In this document: positions 54,595-62,952 of the stretch, one piece after another | Layout of the letters: each line of letters begins with the position of its first letter | How positions within the stretch are numbered: the first letter of the stretch is position 1 | NCBI GenBank assembly: GCA_964429915.1 | Contig: CAYSDZ010000007.1 | Span: 49,134-113,133, forward strand | Reading direction: 5' to 3' | DNA from: Alteromonas_F sp964429915 | Lineage (GTDB): Bacteria > Pseudomonadota > Gammaproteobacteria > Enterobacterales > Alteromonadaceae | DNA length: 64,000 nt | The notes under the pieces: generated by a model | Databases searched by the model: none | Told to the model about the DNA's origin: nothing | Seen by the model: only the letters and a program-made list of their open reading frames with translations | Translations under genes and position numbers: made by a program

Positions 54595-55425
54595 TCACTC
54601 CCTTACCCGATAAGGAGTAATACCGTATTTCTGTCGAAAGCATGAAGTCATATGACTCTGATGACTAAAACCTGTGATAACGCTGATATCAGCGAGTGTA
54701 AGCGAGCTTTTGAGCAAATCTTTCACGCGGTTTAATCGAACATTGATGATGTATTGAGCCGGTGTTTGACCAAAACTGACTTTAAACATTTTGGCAAACT
54801 GAAACGTACTTCGATTAACTTCATTGGCTAGCATATCTAGGGTAATCGCTTGGTCGATATATTCGGCAATGAAAGAGGTAATCCGTTTAATATTCTCCTG
54901 CGACAAGCCTCCCCTCAACGAATCAACAGGAGCATTGTCAGTGCATTGGTTATTCGATAGCTTGTGGTAAGCAATAAGCTGCTGTCGCATTTGAGGAATT
55001 TGCGCGTAAACTTGATCAACAACGCTGGTTAATCTGACGTCGCTGTCAAAATTCTGGGCAATAAATTCATTCAACTGTTTTTCTGAAAAATAAAAATGCA
55101 AAAAGCGGATATTATCCCGAATTGACCAATTGGACTGATGCCCTTTTGGCATTAAACAAATCTTTCCTGCGCCGCCTTTTAAACTACGTTTATCTTTTCT
55201 GAATGAGTGCTCCCCACCGTCGATGTAAAGACTCAAAGTATGATATTCATCATTGCAATACACCACGTCTCCTGTGCCTACTTGCCAAGTTTTGGAATCA
55301 ATGCCTTGCAGATGAGACTGCACTAACTGGCGATGTTCTGACTGACATGGTGTCACTGCATGATTAAATTGACGTTCAACATAAACATTGTGTTTGAGGT
55401 TTTTGATTTTGTTTATATGACTCAT
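54595..55425 (-). CDS. AraC family transcriptional regulator
   Basis: A 276-residue regulator with an N-terminal cupin-like sensing domain and a C-terminal pair of helix-turn-helix motifs (ITLDMLANEVNRSTFQFAKM, then LTLADISVITGFSHQSHMTS). The closing FRQKYGITPYRVRE is the family signature. The ligand and targets are unknown; no partner gene is adjacent. Confidence 0.9.
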   Translation of the reverse strand: MSHINKIKNLKHNVYVERQFNHAVTPCQSEHRQLVQSHLQGIDSKTWQVGTGDVVYCNDEYHTLSLYIDGGEHSFRKDKRSLKGGAGKICLMPKGHQSNWSIRDNIRFLHFYFSEKQLNEFIAQNFDSDVRLTSVVDQVYAQIPQMRQQLIAYHKLSNNQCTDNAPVDSLRGGLSQENIKRITSFIAEYIDQAITLDMLANEVNRSTFQFAKMFKVSFGQTPAQYIINVRLNRVKDLLKSSLTLADISVITGFSHQSHMTSCFRQKYGITPYRVRE

Positions 55426-55540
55426 GGTAATGTCTTATCTGAGAAATCGACAACAACGCATATATACAACAAGAATTTGATATCTCTATTACTGCGAATT
55501 GTAAGAAAATACATCGTGTTTCCGATTTGTAAGAGTTTGT

Positions 55541-55681
55541 ATGACACCCATAACTGCATCGCTTAATCGCCATCCCATAATTTGGTTTTTGGTTATCACA
55601 TTCGCTTACACGTGGAGCGTGTGTATTTTCTTGTCTATTTTATTTACTTGGTTCTATAACCGCAGTGGCGGAAACGTTTAA
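55541..55681 (+). pseudogene. Possible N-terminal remnant of a CPBP-family membrane protease
   Basis: A 46-residue frame with an N-terminus MTPITASLNRHPIIWFLVIT and one membrane helix (FAYTWSVCIFLSILF). The RHP-x-x-x-F start and AYTW resemble the opening of CPBP (CAAX protease-like) proteins, but the three catalytic motifs are missing. Either a truncated fragment or an unrelated small membrane peptide. Confidence 0.35.
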
Positions 55682-55757
55682 AAAACCAATAAGTTATGTA
55701 AACGGTGACTTTCCTACAGAGGACTTTCACTTCATTAGTTCATGCCCATGCTGGGCG

Positions 55758-55830
55758 TACACAAAAACTTTAAGTACTCTCCCTTTGGTCGCCGGACAGC
55801 GCTGACGCGCTACCGCTTAAGTTGGCGTTA
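55758..55830 (+). repeat. attC-like site upstream of the toxin-antitoxin pair
   Basis: The left end TACACAAAAACTTTAAG and right end CTTAAGTTGGCGTTA form an imperfect palindrome with the GGCGTTA core typical of integron cassette recombination sites. A GCCCATGCTGGGC hairpin (55744-55756) lies just to the left. Degenerate, so tentative. Confidence 0.4.
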
Positions 55831-55881
55831 ACTGCTTCAAAGTTCTTGCTTAAATTAAAGTGACAGAATAGTATCACTAAC

Positions 55882-56139
55882 ATGAAAACTGAACTTGTAA
55901 CTACCTTAAAACGTCAAGCTACTCGAATACTAGCTGACCTTCATGAATCTAAGGAACCAGTCCTTATAACTGAGCATGGACAACCTTCTGCTTACTTATT
56001 AGATGTTCAAGATTATGAATTGATGTTAGATCGCATGAAAATATTAGAAGGTGTCGCTCGTGGCGAAACTTCAGTATTTGAAGGTCGAACTTTTTCTGAA
56101 ATGGAAGCGGAAGAGAAATTGAGTAAATGGCTCAAATAA
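55882..56139 (+). CDS. Type II antitoxin, Phd/YefM family
   Basis: An 85-residue antitoxin: ATRILADLHESKEPVLITEH followed by GQPSAYLLDVQDYELML, the Phd/YefM DNA-binding fold, and an acidic C-terminal tail that would cover the toxin. It overlaps the toxin gene by 13 bases. It should neutralise the toxin and repress the shared promoter. Confidence 0.9.
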   Translation: MKTELVTTLKRQATRILADLHESKEPVLITEHGQPSAYLLDVQDYELMLDRMKILEGVARGETSVFEGRTFSEMEAEEKLSKWLK

Positions 56140-56444
56140 TATGGTCGGAAGCTGCATTAGATGACGTTAACGACATAGCTGAATATATTGCGCTAAATAA
56201 CTATAATGCTGCAAAAAAGCTAGTGAAAACGATATTTGAATCAACGAAACGATTAAAAAACTTCCCTGAATCTGGACGAAGACCACCTGAAATAAATGGT
56301 TCTCGCTATGGAGAGATAGTAGTTGGCCCCTGTAGAGTTTTTTACAGACACGACAACCCGAAAGTTTATATACTTTATGTAATGAGAAGGGAAAGAGCGC
56401 TCAGAAATTTTATACTGGAAGATAGAATTGGCGACGGCAGTTAA
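56127..56444 (+). CDS. Type II toxin, RelE/ParE family
   Basis: A 105-residue toxin: IIWSEAALDDVNDIAEYIAL, SGRRPPEINGSRYGEIVVGP and CRVFYRHDNPKVYILYVMRR match the RelE/ParE fold. Whether it cuts mRNA on ribosomes (RelE) or poisons gyrase (ParE) cannot be told from sequence here. Its stop codon overlaps an attC-like site, a layout usual in integron cassettes. Confidence 0.9.
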   Translation: MAQIIWSEAALDDVNDIAEYIALNNYNAAKKLVKTIFESTKRLKNFPESGRRPPEINGSRYGEIVVGPCRVFYRHDNPKVYILYVMRRERALRNFILEDRIGDGS

Positions 56445-56525
56445 CAAACCGATTAATTCATTCCCTTCGGTCATTGAGAAACAGCTTTGTCTTGCGCCAA
56501 ACCTGCGCTTATTATCGGGGCGTTA
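56442..56525 (+). repeat. attC-like site at the end of the toxin-antitoxin pair
   Basis: TAACAAACCGATTAA at the left and TTATCGGGGCGTTA at the right are imperfect inverted copies (TAAC-3nt-CCGAT on both arms), 84 bases overall, with the toxin stop inside the left core. This is the layout of an integron attC. No integron integrase is in the window. Confidence 0.5.
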
Positions 56526-56540
56526 GTTGAGTAAAAGTCG

Positions 56541-57090
56541 ATGACTATTGAACTCTTGAGAGAAAGGTTATTTGAAGCGGAAAACGCATTACATCGATTG
56601 ATGATCGGTGAGCTAGAAGTCACCGTGTCCGTGGGTGGATACGGCACAACGACTTATGCGCAATCAGATATCAACAAACTCAATGCGTATATCGCAAAAC
56701 TCAAAACAGAGATTGCTGCAGATACGGCCCATAGAGGCGCGTCACTTTCGGCACGAGAATTATCCAGCTGGCGTCCCATGGCTGGTTCGCCAGATGCAGG
56801 CTTGCTTGATGAACTGAACTCACTGGTTTCACGTTCTCGCGATTTAGCGAGAAACCATGGTGTCGCCGCTGGGGCAATCCAAACGCTATTGGACAATGTT
56901 GTAGGTACTGGCCTGCGCCTATCGGCATTACCTGATGATAAAGCCCTTGGCAAAGATAAAGACTAGGCCGACAGTTGGTCGAGAAAGACGGAGGCTTTGT
57001 GGCGCAGCTGGGCTGAAACGACAGATTGTGATGCGGCGAGAAATCTTACCTTTAACGGGTTGACCACGCAGATGTTTCGCTCTGGTCTAA
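56541..57090 (+). pseudogene. Phage gpW head-tail joining / portal protein remnant
   Basis: Residues 1-58 (MTIELLRERLFEAENALHRL, YGTTTYAQSDINKLNAYIAK) match lambda gpW. The same frame then continues with lambda-type portal sequence (SLSARELSSWRPMAGSPDAG, RSRDLARNHGVAAGAIQTLL, NVVGTGLRLS), so a deletion has fused two genes. An amber stop (56964-56966) interrupts, but the frame carries on with ADSWSRKTEALWRSWAETTD and FNGLTTQMFRSGL up to 57090, where a 136-bp repeat cuts it. A prophage scrap. Confidence 0.75.
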
Positions 57091-57226
57091 AAGTATAAGT
57101 AGAATTAACACTATCTACTACCCAAAATACCAGCTAAACATTTTTAGTTTCGCAATTTGCTGTGAGGTTAATGAATTGGCAGTGCTGCTTACTCGTGGCT
57201 GACCTGCCTTTGAGTTCAGGAATGGC
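57091..57226. repeat. 136-bp repeat, copy 1
   Basis: Differs from 62513-62648 at one position by eye (A/G near 57103). Its left end cuts the phage portal remnant. On the minus strand it holds an open frame ending SSTANSLTSQQIAKLKMFSW-YFG. Probably an end of an IS91-like element (see 62643-62945). The 203 bases between it and the LRR gene hold no recognised gene. Confidence 0.85.
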
Positions 57227-57429
57227 AAATGGAAGTGTATATTCAAGTTCAGTGTACTAAGGTCCGTTGTACGTACACCAGAGCCGCTTAAACTCTAAAT
57301 CTGAGCGTCTGCTACCCGTAGCTTTGAGCATTTTGGCAACAACAGTTTTCCACCCACTTTTGCACAAAACAGCACTTTTTCCGCAATGTATACATTCACC
57401 TTTTCCAACCAGATCTTGCAAATAGCCAA

Positions 57430-58401
57430 TTAAAATGGGCGATCAGAACAAGTAGGTAGCGCTGATACAGGCAGTTGGTTGTCATCCGAATATATAAAGG
57501 TATCGTGAAAGATTTTTCTGGCTTCCTCACGTTGTGCTTGGCTCAAATAGTTATAGTCTAAAATAATGCCTCTAAAGAAAAAGGGCTTATCTCTAAATCT
57601 GTCGCCAATATCGGTAATGCGATTATTATTTAAAAAAGCCATAAAGATACCTTTATCCGCTAAAACAGTAGGAATGTGCTCGAAGCAATTGTGCCCTAAC
57701 CAAATGGCCGATAAATATCCCATTCGACGCATGCTTTGTGGCAATACCGCTAAATAGTTATGATCAAGATACAGATATCCCACTTGTTTTAATAAACCAA
57801 TATTGTCTGGTAGTTGACGCAAGCGGTTGTTGTCTAACCACAGTGAAAATAACTTAGGTAAGCTTGCCAGTATTTTGTAGGACTCGGGTTCGACTAGGTG
57901 ATTATGGCTTAAACGAATATCGCGCAACGTTTTCAGCCTACTTAAGTTTTCGGGTAAAGAAGTCAGTGCATTGTCAGATAAGTTCAAAAATTCAAGCTCG
58001 AGTTGACCTAAATGACTCAGCGCATCAGGCAGATTTAAAGCAGGATTACCCGATAACGAAACATGCGTGAGATGTTGACACTGAGCAATATTGGCTGGTA
58101 ACGAAGTAAGCTGAAGATGATTTAGTAATAGCACATGTAAGTGAGGAAGCGAGCAAAGCACCTCGAGTGCCCCCTCTAATTCCAAGTTAGGATTATGACT
58201 TAAATTTACTGTTCTGAGTGTGTGTTGCAGTGCTACCTCTTCAGGTAAATGCTGCAAATCTTGCTTGCTTAAATCCAATCGATAGAGTGACTGATTCAAA
58301 GAGGCAGAACGTGATGTTTTACCATAATACGAACGTGACGTTTCACAAGCCGATAAGGTAAGCAAAATAAGCAATGCGATAACAAACGTGCATTTATTCA
58401 C
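57430..58401 (-). CDS. Leucine-rich-repeat lipoprotein, copy 1
   Basis: A 323-residue lipoprotein: signal with lipobox LSAC (Cys19), then about ten LRR units of 22-24 residues (LYRLDLSKQDLQHLPEEV, LTHVSLSGNPALNLPDAL, LFSLWLDNNRLRQLPDNI, LSAIWLGHNCFEHIPTVL). It ends LPTCSDRPF; the other copy at 62953-63924 is identical except the last residues. Probably a surface or periplasmic binding protein. It lies in a 989-bp duplicated unit. Confidence 0.85.
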   Translation of the reverse strand: MNKCTFVIALLILLTLSACETSRSYYGKTSRSASLNQSLYRLDLSKQDLQHLPEEVALQHTLRTVNLSHNPNLELEGALEVLCSLPHLHVLLLNHLQLTSLPANIAQCQHLTHVSLSGNPALNLPDALSHLGQLELEFLNLSDNALTSLPENLSRLKTLRDIRLSHNHLVEPESYKILASLPKLFSLWLDNNRLRQLPDNIGLLKQVGYLYLDHNYLAVLPQSMRRMGYLSAIWLGHNCFEHIPTVLADKGIFMAFLNNNRITDIGDRFRDKPFFFRGIILDYNYLSQAQREEARKIFHDTFIYSDDNQLPVSALPTCSDRPF

Positions 58402-58422
58402 GTCTAATGAACCTGTTGGGTA
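57434..58422. repeat. 989-bp duplicated LRR unit, copy 1
   Basis: Matches 62957-63945 with no differences noticed. It covers all but the last codons of the LRR gene and 21 bases upstream of its ATG. On its right it ends inside the LpxR-like remnant, which it truncates. Confidence 0.9.
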
Positions 58423-58841
58423 GCGGTGATTTCAAAGAACGCTTTTTCACTTTGTTCAACCGCCCATGGAAAGCGGGGTAACACACCAAATTCATCGTGG
58501 ATACTATTTTGTAAAAAAGCCCCTAGCCTGTGGCTGTCTGCACCTAATTTTGCAGATATTGCACGCTCTGCACTTTGATGCGTCACTTCAACAAACAGGT
58601 TGCCAGCGAAAAGGTTTTCCCATGGAGCTGAGGTATACCAAACGCGATGCCTGCCTTCATCGGAGTTTTGCGGATTACTCGGCGCTTTACTGAAGTCGGG
58701 CTGAGGTGTAAACAAATCCAAACCCAGTCCTATCTGCGTAAGCCTATCGTTATTAATTGTGGAGTACTGCAACATAAATGAAGCCGTTTGGCCATAATCG
58801 GTTGCACCACCTTTCAAAACGCTTTCTCGCAAGTCATTCAC
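58404..58841 (-). pseudogene. Outer-membrane LpxR/DUF2219-like fragment, cut at both ends
   Basis: 145 codons from a GTG: GGATDYGQTASFMLQYSTIN, then IGLGLDLFTPQPDFSKAPSN, and LGADSHRLGAFLQNSIHDEF, WAVEQSEKAFFEITA. The QNxIHDxFG-and-W pattern and beta-strand style resemble the lipid A deacylase LpxR family, though weakly. The last five residues and stop come from the LRR unit, and the 5' side runs into an SDR fragment, so both ends are missing. Confidence 0.4.
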
Positions 58842-58854
58842 GAACGAAATAATA

Positions 58855-59220
58855 ATGAAAAATCAAGGTGGCGGCGTTATTCTAAACACGGCATCTGTCA
58901 ATGGCATTAGACCAGGTGATATGCAAGGTATATACTCAATTACCAAGGCAGCGGTGATTTCGATGACTCAATCGTTTGCAAAAGAATGTGGCTCATTGAA
59001 TATCAGAGTCAATGCGTTGCTACCGGGGTTAACGGATACAAAATTTGCATCAGCGCTCACGTCAAATGACCAAATACTAAAAACAGCGCTTCGCGTTATT
59101 CCCCTTGGCAGGGTAGCCGATCCAGACGAGATGGCGGGCACCGTTTTGTACTTGGTATCTGATGCGTCTAGCTACACAACTGGCGCAAGCATCATTGTGG
59201 ATGGCGGTATGCTGGCCTGA
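58855..59220 (+). pseudogene. C-terminal half of a short-chain dehydrogenase
   Basis: 121 residues: GGGVILNTASVNGIRPGDMQ, GIYSITKAAVISMTQSFAKE (YxxxK), NIRVNALLPGLTDTKFASAL, ending YTTGASIIVDGGMLA. The cofactor-binding N-terminal half is absent and the left end abuts the LpxR-like fragment, so it is a truncated gene. Confidence 0.8.
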
Positions 59221-59505
59221 TGCTGTGTAAAGGGGTATTGCGCCCATCCCCTCGAAATCGGCATTAGTTTATCTAGCGAGAAGTAGAAGTCTTTTCCACA
59301 TTGTCTTCAAGTTATGAATCGTATCCGGCTCCTTCAGACAAGCAGCCGCCGCCCCGTCATTCCAAATTTAATTTAGAATCTCCTGAAACAACCTACGCAT
59401 TCTAAATGACACCTTAAGACAAGGAGAGGACTATCGCGTGATGCGTTTTTTGTACAAAATACGTACTTGAATTATGCTTATATAAGCACCACTACTAGTT
59501 AATGT

Positions 59506-59898
59506 ATGAATATTTTTAAGAAGCTCCAGATTAAACCATACCGGCTTGTTCTCAGATTACTCTGTGTGTTAGCGTATGCCTGCATGTTTGCATCAGCATC
59601 GTCTTTGCACGCAGACCTCGAATACCTAGGAAAGGTGACAGAGGAAACTAACAATCATCTTGTCATTGAGCTTGTTGAGAGCAAGTCTGACGATATTCAT
59701 TCAGACAATGCATTAAAAAATTTCAATACATATTCAAATCACTTCCTAACATATGTAAACCTGCCATTTAGATTCGAAACAGAAAAGCAATGCAGCAGTG
59801 CATCACAGTCTCACTTTGACCATTGCTTTAACTTCGTAAGCGCTAACAAAGCGCGACTCCTAAAATATTTAAAACGTCTTTCGGTATTACCTCTTTAA
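59506..59898 (+). CDS. Unknown small exported protein
   Basis: A 130-residue protein with a signal-like N-terminus (LRLLCVLAYACMFASASS, cleavage near residue 35) and a tail with two cysteines (KQCSSASQS, DHCFNFV). No family recognised. It opens a run of three plus-strand genes (with 59976 and 60254) that may form an operon. Confidence 0.5.
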   Translation: MNIFKKLQIKPYRLVLRLLCVLAYACMFASASSLHADLEYLGKVTEETNNHLVIELVESKSDDIHSDNALKNFNTYSNHFLTYVNLPFRFETEKQCSSASQSHFDHCFNFVSANKARLLKYLKRLSVLPL

Positions 59899-59975
59899 CA
59901 TTAAGCCAGAGTGAAATTAACGGCTTAGCTATACCCAGCTAAACAACTATTAATGAGCGTAGCCAAGAGGTACGA

Positions 59976-60221
59976 ATGGATCTATTTATATCCGTTTACT
60001 GTGCATCTCTTCCTTACCTAATATTGATTGTTTGTATTTTTAGCTTCTTTGTTCTGTACAAATGGGCAAAGAAGAGAAAAGCGGCAGCGATAGGCATAGG
60101 CATGATGATGCATGTCTTAATGCCTGTCCCAAATGCAGACAATGCAATCAAACAGGTTATGGAAAAGAAGCAAGTTAAACAAAACATATCTGAACAAAAA
60201 AAAGTAGGAAAGCTGAAATAA
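59976..60221 (+). CDS. Unknown small membrane protein
   Basis: 81 residues: one N-terminal membrane helix (LPYLILIVCIFSFFVLYKWA) then a second, weaker hydrophobic stretch and a Lys/Gln-rich tail. No family recognised. It precedes the DUF3089 gene by 32 bases. Confidence 0.45.
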   Translation: MDLFISVYCASLPYLILIVCIFSFFVLYKWAKKRKAAAIGIGMMMHVLMPVPNADNAIKQVMEKKQVKQNISEQKKVGKLK

Positions 60222-60253
60222 CAGCTGTCCTTCGCTAATGGAAAATCACAACT

Positions 60254-61390
60254 ATGTTAAAGCTAAGAAGTAAAAAGTGGCTGATGTTTTTTGCATTCGC
60301 CTCAGTTGCACTAATTATACTTAACCTAGGTAGAATTCAATATTTCGGTATTGTCATGTCTGCCTATTATTACCAGCCCGATATTGAATTCTCACCATCA
60401 CAAATGGGAGCCAAGCCTAATTATAAAGAAGACAGCGTTTGGTTATCTTTACCATCGCGTGTTGATGAGGCAGATGTTACCCCTGAAGGCATTAAATCGA
60501 TAAATGATGGTAGCGCCAAGTTTGATGTGTTTTATGTTCATGGAACAGGCTTTATTGACTCCAATCAATGGACATCGAGTCTAAAGGGCAATGCCGCTAC
60601 ACGAAACAATGCAAAGTTTTCGTTAGCAAATGAAGCGAGTATTTTCAACTCTTGCTGCAATATATTTGCACCTAATTACAGAGAAGCAAATTTGTTTACT
60701 TTTTTTGGGTTAAACCGAAAAGAAGCGAATCGAGTTCTCGACTATGTGTACTCAGACATTAAGGCCGCCTTTTTTAATTTTGTAGAGACTCGAAATCAAG
60801 ATAAGCCGTTCTTCATTGTCAGTCATAGTCAAGGTTCTCAACTGATAAAACGATTACTCACCGACCTCAATAACTTTCCTCACATCACCGATCGTATCAT
60901 TGCGGTTTATGCTTTAGGCGATGCTATTACTCCAATATCGCAAGGTTACGTTGATTCACTGACATATTTGGATATTTGTAAAACACCACAGGCTACAAAA
61001 TGTTTAGTTCATTGGGAAACGATTGGTAAAGGAGGAGGGCAGTTAATTATCCCCTTTTCAAGAGAGTCAATATGCATAAATCCTCTATCGTGGAATTATA
61101 ATGAAGATTACGCTCATTATGACTTGCATCTCGGTGCAGCGACTGTTTCTGGAAAATACATCACGTCGAGTAATACGGATAATCAAACTCTCGATTTTGA
61201 CTCGCCTTCCATAATGCCTAACTATACCAAAGCACAGTGTAAAAATGGCTTATTGTACGTAAACGACCCTACTGATTCTGTATATGCAAAACTGGGGTTA
61301 TTCAGTGATCACGCGATGCATGGCGTTAACTTTGCCATATTTCATATGAACATAAGAAAAAATGCTCTGCTGAGGGCTGAATCTTTTTAG
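60254..61390 (+). CDS. DUF3089 alpha/beta hydrolase-like protein
   Basis: A 378-residue protein: an N-terminal membrane helix (MFFAFASVALIILNLG), then FDVFYVHGTGFIDSNQW in place of the FYVHPT of the family, APNYREANLFTF, and the nucleophile elbow FIVSHSQGSQLIKRLL. C-terminal LFSDHAMHGVNFAIFHMNIR fits the conserved end. DUF3089 proteins are lipase/esterase-like and of unknown role. Membrane-anchored with the catalytic part outside. Confidence 0.78.
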   Translation: MLKLRSKKWLMFFAFASVALIILNLGRIQYFGIVMSAYYYQPDIEFSPSQMGAKPNYKEDSVWLSLPSRVDEADVTPEGIKSINDGSAKFDVFYVHGTGFIDSNQWTSSLKGNAATRNNAKFSLANEASIFNSCCNIFAPNYREANLFTFFGLNRKEANRVLDYVYSDIKAAFFNFVETRNQDKPFFIVSHSQGSQLIKRLLTDLNNFPHITDRIIAVYALGDAITPISQGYVDSLTYLDICKTPQATKCLVHWETIGKGGGQLIIPFSRESICINPLSWNYNEDYAHYDLHLGAATVSGKYITSSNTDNQTLDFDSPSIMPNYTKAQCKNGLLYVNDPTDSVYAKLGLFSDHAMHGVNFAIFHMNIRKNALLRAESF

Positions 61391-61601
61391 ACCGCCCAAT
61401 CCTTTGGATTTTGGTCGCTGCAAACTCGTCTAGTTCAAGGTGCCTGCGGCGATTTTTTCGCTTTAATTTCAAAAAGTGTTTATGAAGTCGTATCGCATCA
61501 ATCACTTATGGTTTCTCATCTCTGATAAAGCTAAATGTCTACAATACGTACATTTGAGCCGGTCAATCGAGTTTAGTGAAAATTGATTTATTACGAATGA
61601 A

Positions 61602-61787
61602 CTACTCAATCGATAGAGTCATCAGCCGAAGGACTTTATCCACTTTTTCAGCAACACCAATGGCAATAAACTGACTTAAACTCGTACCATCGTTTTTGGC
61701 GATCACTGCTACTTTTTCTTTCAATGATTTTGGTAATCTTAATGGGTAAGTTGATGATTCACTTATTGTCTTAGTCTCCTCAGCGCA
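61602..61787 (-). pseudogene. Ribbon-helix-helix-like (CopG/Arc) protein without a start codon
   Basis: The minus-strand frame gives STYPLRLPKSLKEKVAVIAK, then NDGTSLSQFIAIGVAEKV, a ribbon-helix-helix pattern seen in antitoxins and plasmid regulators. An in-frame stop lies at 61788-61790 and no ATG, GTG or TTG lies between it and the domain, although GAGGAG is present. Either a broken gene or one with a rare start. Confidence 0.5.
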
Positions 61788-61862
61788 TCAGCTTGGCTTT
61801 TCGTCAATCCTGCTTCTGTTCAATGTAGCGGTGATGTACATTTTGCTTAGTACTCAAAAAAC

Positions 61863-61891
61863 AAAAAGCCGAGTGCGTGAGCAAACTCGGC
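61863..61891 (-). terminator. Terminator of the aminotransferase remnant
   Basis: Minus strand stem GCCGAGT / ACTCGGC with a 10-base loop, followed by TTTTTG. It lies 25 bases after the final stop of the aminotransferase frame. Confidence 0.8.
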
Positions 61892-61915
61892 TTCAATCTT
61901 ATGCAAAGGAACTGA

Positions 61916-62512
61916 CTAAAGGGTACTGGCAATCGCCTTTGCTAACACGTCGACATTTCTATAATTGATACCCGCAATGTTGACTCGACTTGAATCAACA
62001 AAATACACGCTATGTCCGCTGCGCAAGGTTCTCACTTGCTCTGGAGGGATGCATAAGAATGAAAACATGCCTTTTTGACTGTTAATAAAGCTAAAGTCTT
62101 TGTCAACGCCTTAGTTGTTGAGGTTATCGACTAACATCTTGCGCAGGTCGGTCATTCTGTTACGCATTTCGCCAACCTCTTGCTTCCATTTGTTGTAAAG
62201 CTCTTGGTTATTTAAAACAATATCGACCAATGCACCACCATAAGAGGGAGGCATAGAATATATGCCACGTGCAACGGATTGTATTTGCGACTGCGCGATT
62301 TTTTTCACCTCTGCGTTTCTGCAAATTATCGCCGCTAAGCCAACACGCTCTCTGTACAAGCCAAAGTTTTTGGAGCAAGACGCTGCAATTAGCACTTCAT
62401 CCAGATTTTCCGTGAGTATACGAAGGCCATAAGCATCATCTTCAATGCCGTCACCAAAGCCTTGATAAGCAATATCCACGAAAGGTAAGAAACCGACAGA
62501 TGACGCTTCTTT
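61916..62512 (-). pseudogene. Aromatic/aspartate aminotransferase, C-terminal remnant
   Basis: Minus strand: FLPFVDIAYQGFGDGIEDDA and YGLR, AASCSKNFGLYRERVGLAAI with the PLP lysine, MPPSYGGALVDIVLNN. A TAA (62111-62113) interrupts, then the same frame goes on with GVDKDFSFINSQKGMFSFL and ends NVDVLAKAIASTL. Like TyrB/AspC, but the N-terminal half is gone, cut at the 136-bp repeat. Dead. Confidence 0.85.
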
Positions 62513-62648
62513 AAGTATAAGTAGGATTAACACTATCTACTACCCAAAATACCAGCTAAACATTTTTAGTTTCGCAATTTGCTGTGAGGTTAATGAATTG
62601 GCAGTGCTGCTTACTCGTGGCTGACCTGCCTTTGAGTTCAGGAATGGC
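62513..62648. repeat. 136-bp repeat, copy 2
   Basis: Near-identical to 57091-57226. Its left end truncates the aminotransferase gene, as copy 1 truncates the phage portal remnant. On its right it runs into the IS91-like transposase C-terminus. Confidence 0.85.
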
Positions 62649-62945
62649 GAGTAACAGCCGGATCTGTAATGCAGGCAATGATTTTTACATTGCGCTTTTC
62701 ACACAATTCGCACTGTGTGATATCGATATTGAACACTCGCTTTAGGCGTTGCGCCCACGACATATTGCGCACATGATATGGCTTATCTTAATCTTTCAGA
62801 TGCTCTGCTAGATGTATCTGTACAGGCGTTCGAGCTTCTCAGTTTGGTGAAAACACGCCAGCGTGCAAGCTAAAACCGTTTATTTGAGCTAATTGACCAC
62901 AATGGTCATCGTCTTTTGCAGGTAAGGTTTGTAATGTACTTGCAA
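62643..62945 (-). pseudogene. IS91-like (Y2, rolling-circle) transposase C-terminal remnant
   Basis: Minus strand, one frame: LPAKDDDHCGQLAQINGFSL, HAGVFSPN, a stop, EARTPVQIHLAEHLKD, a stop, then MSWAQRLKRVFNIDITQCEL, CEKRNVKIIACITDPAV. The LHAGVFSPN and SWAQRLKRVF-x-IDI followed by a Cys pair and IACI-DPAV match IS91-type transposases. Two in-frame stops and the missing N-terminal part make it inactive. It abuts the LRR unit on the right. Confidence 0.7.
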
Positions 62946-62952
62946 AAAACAA

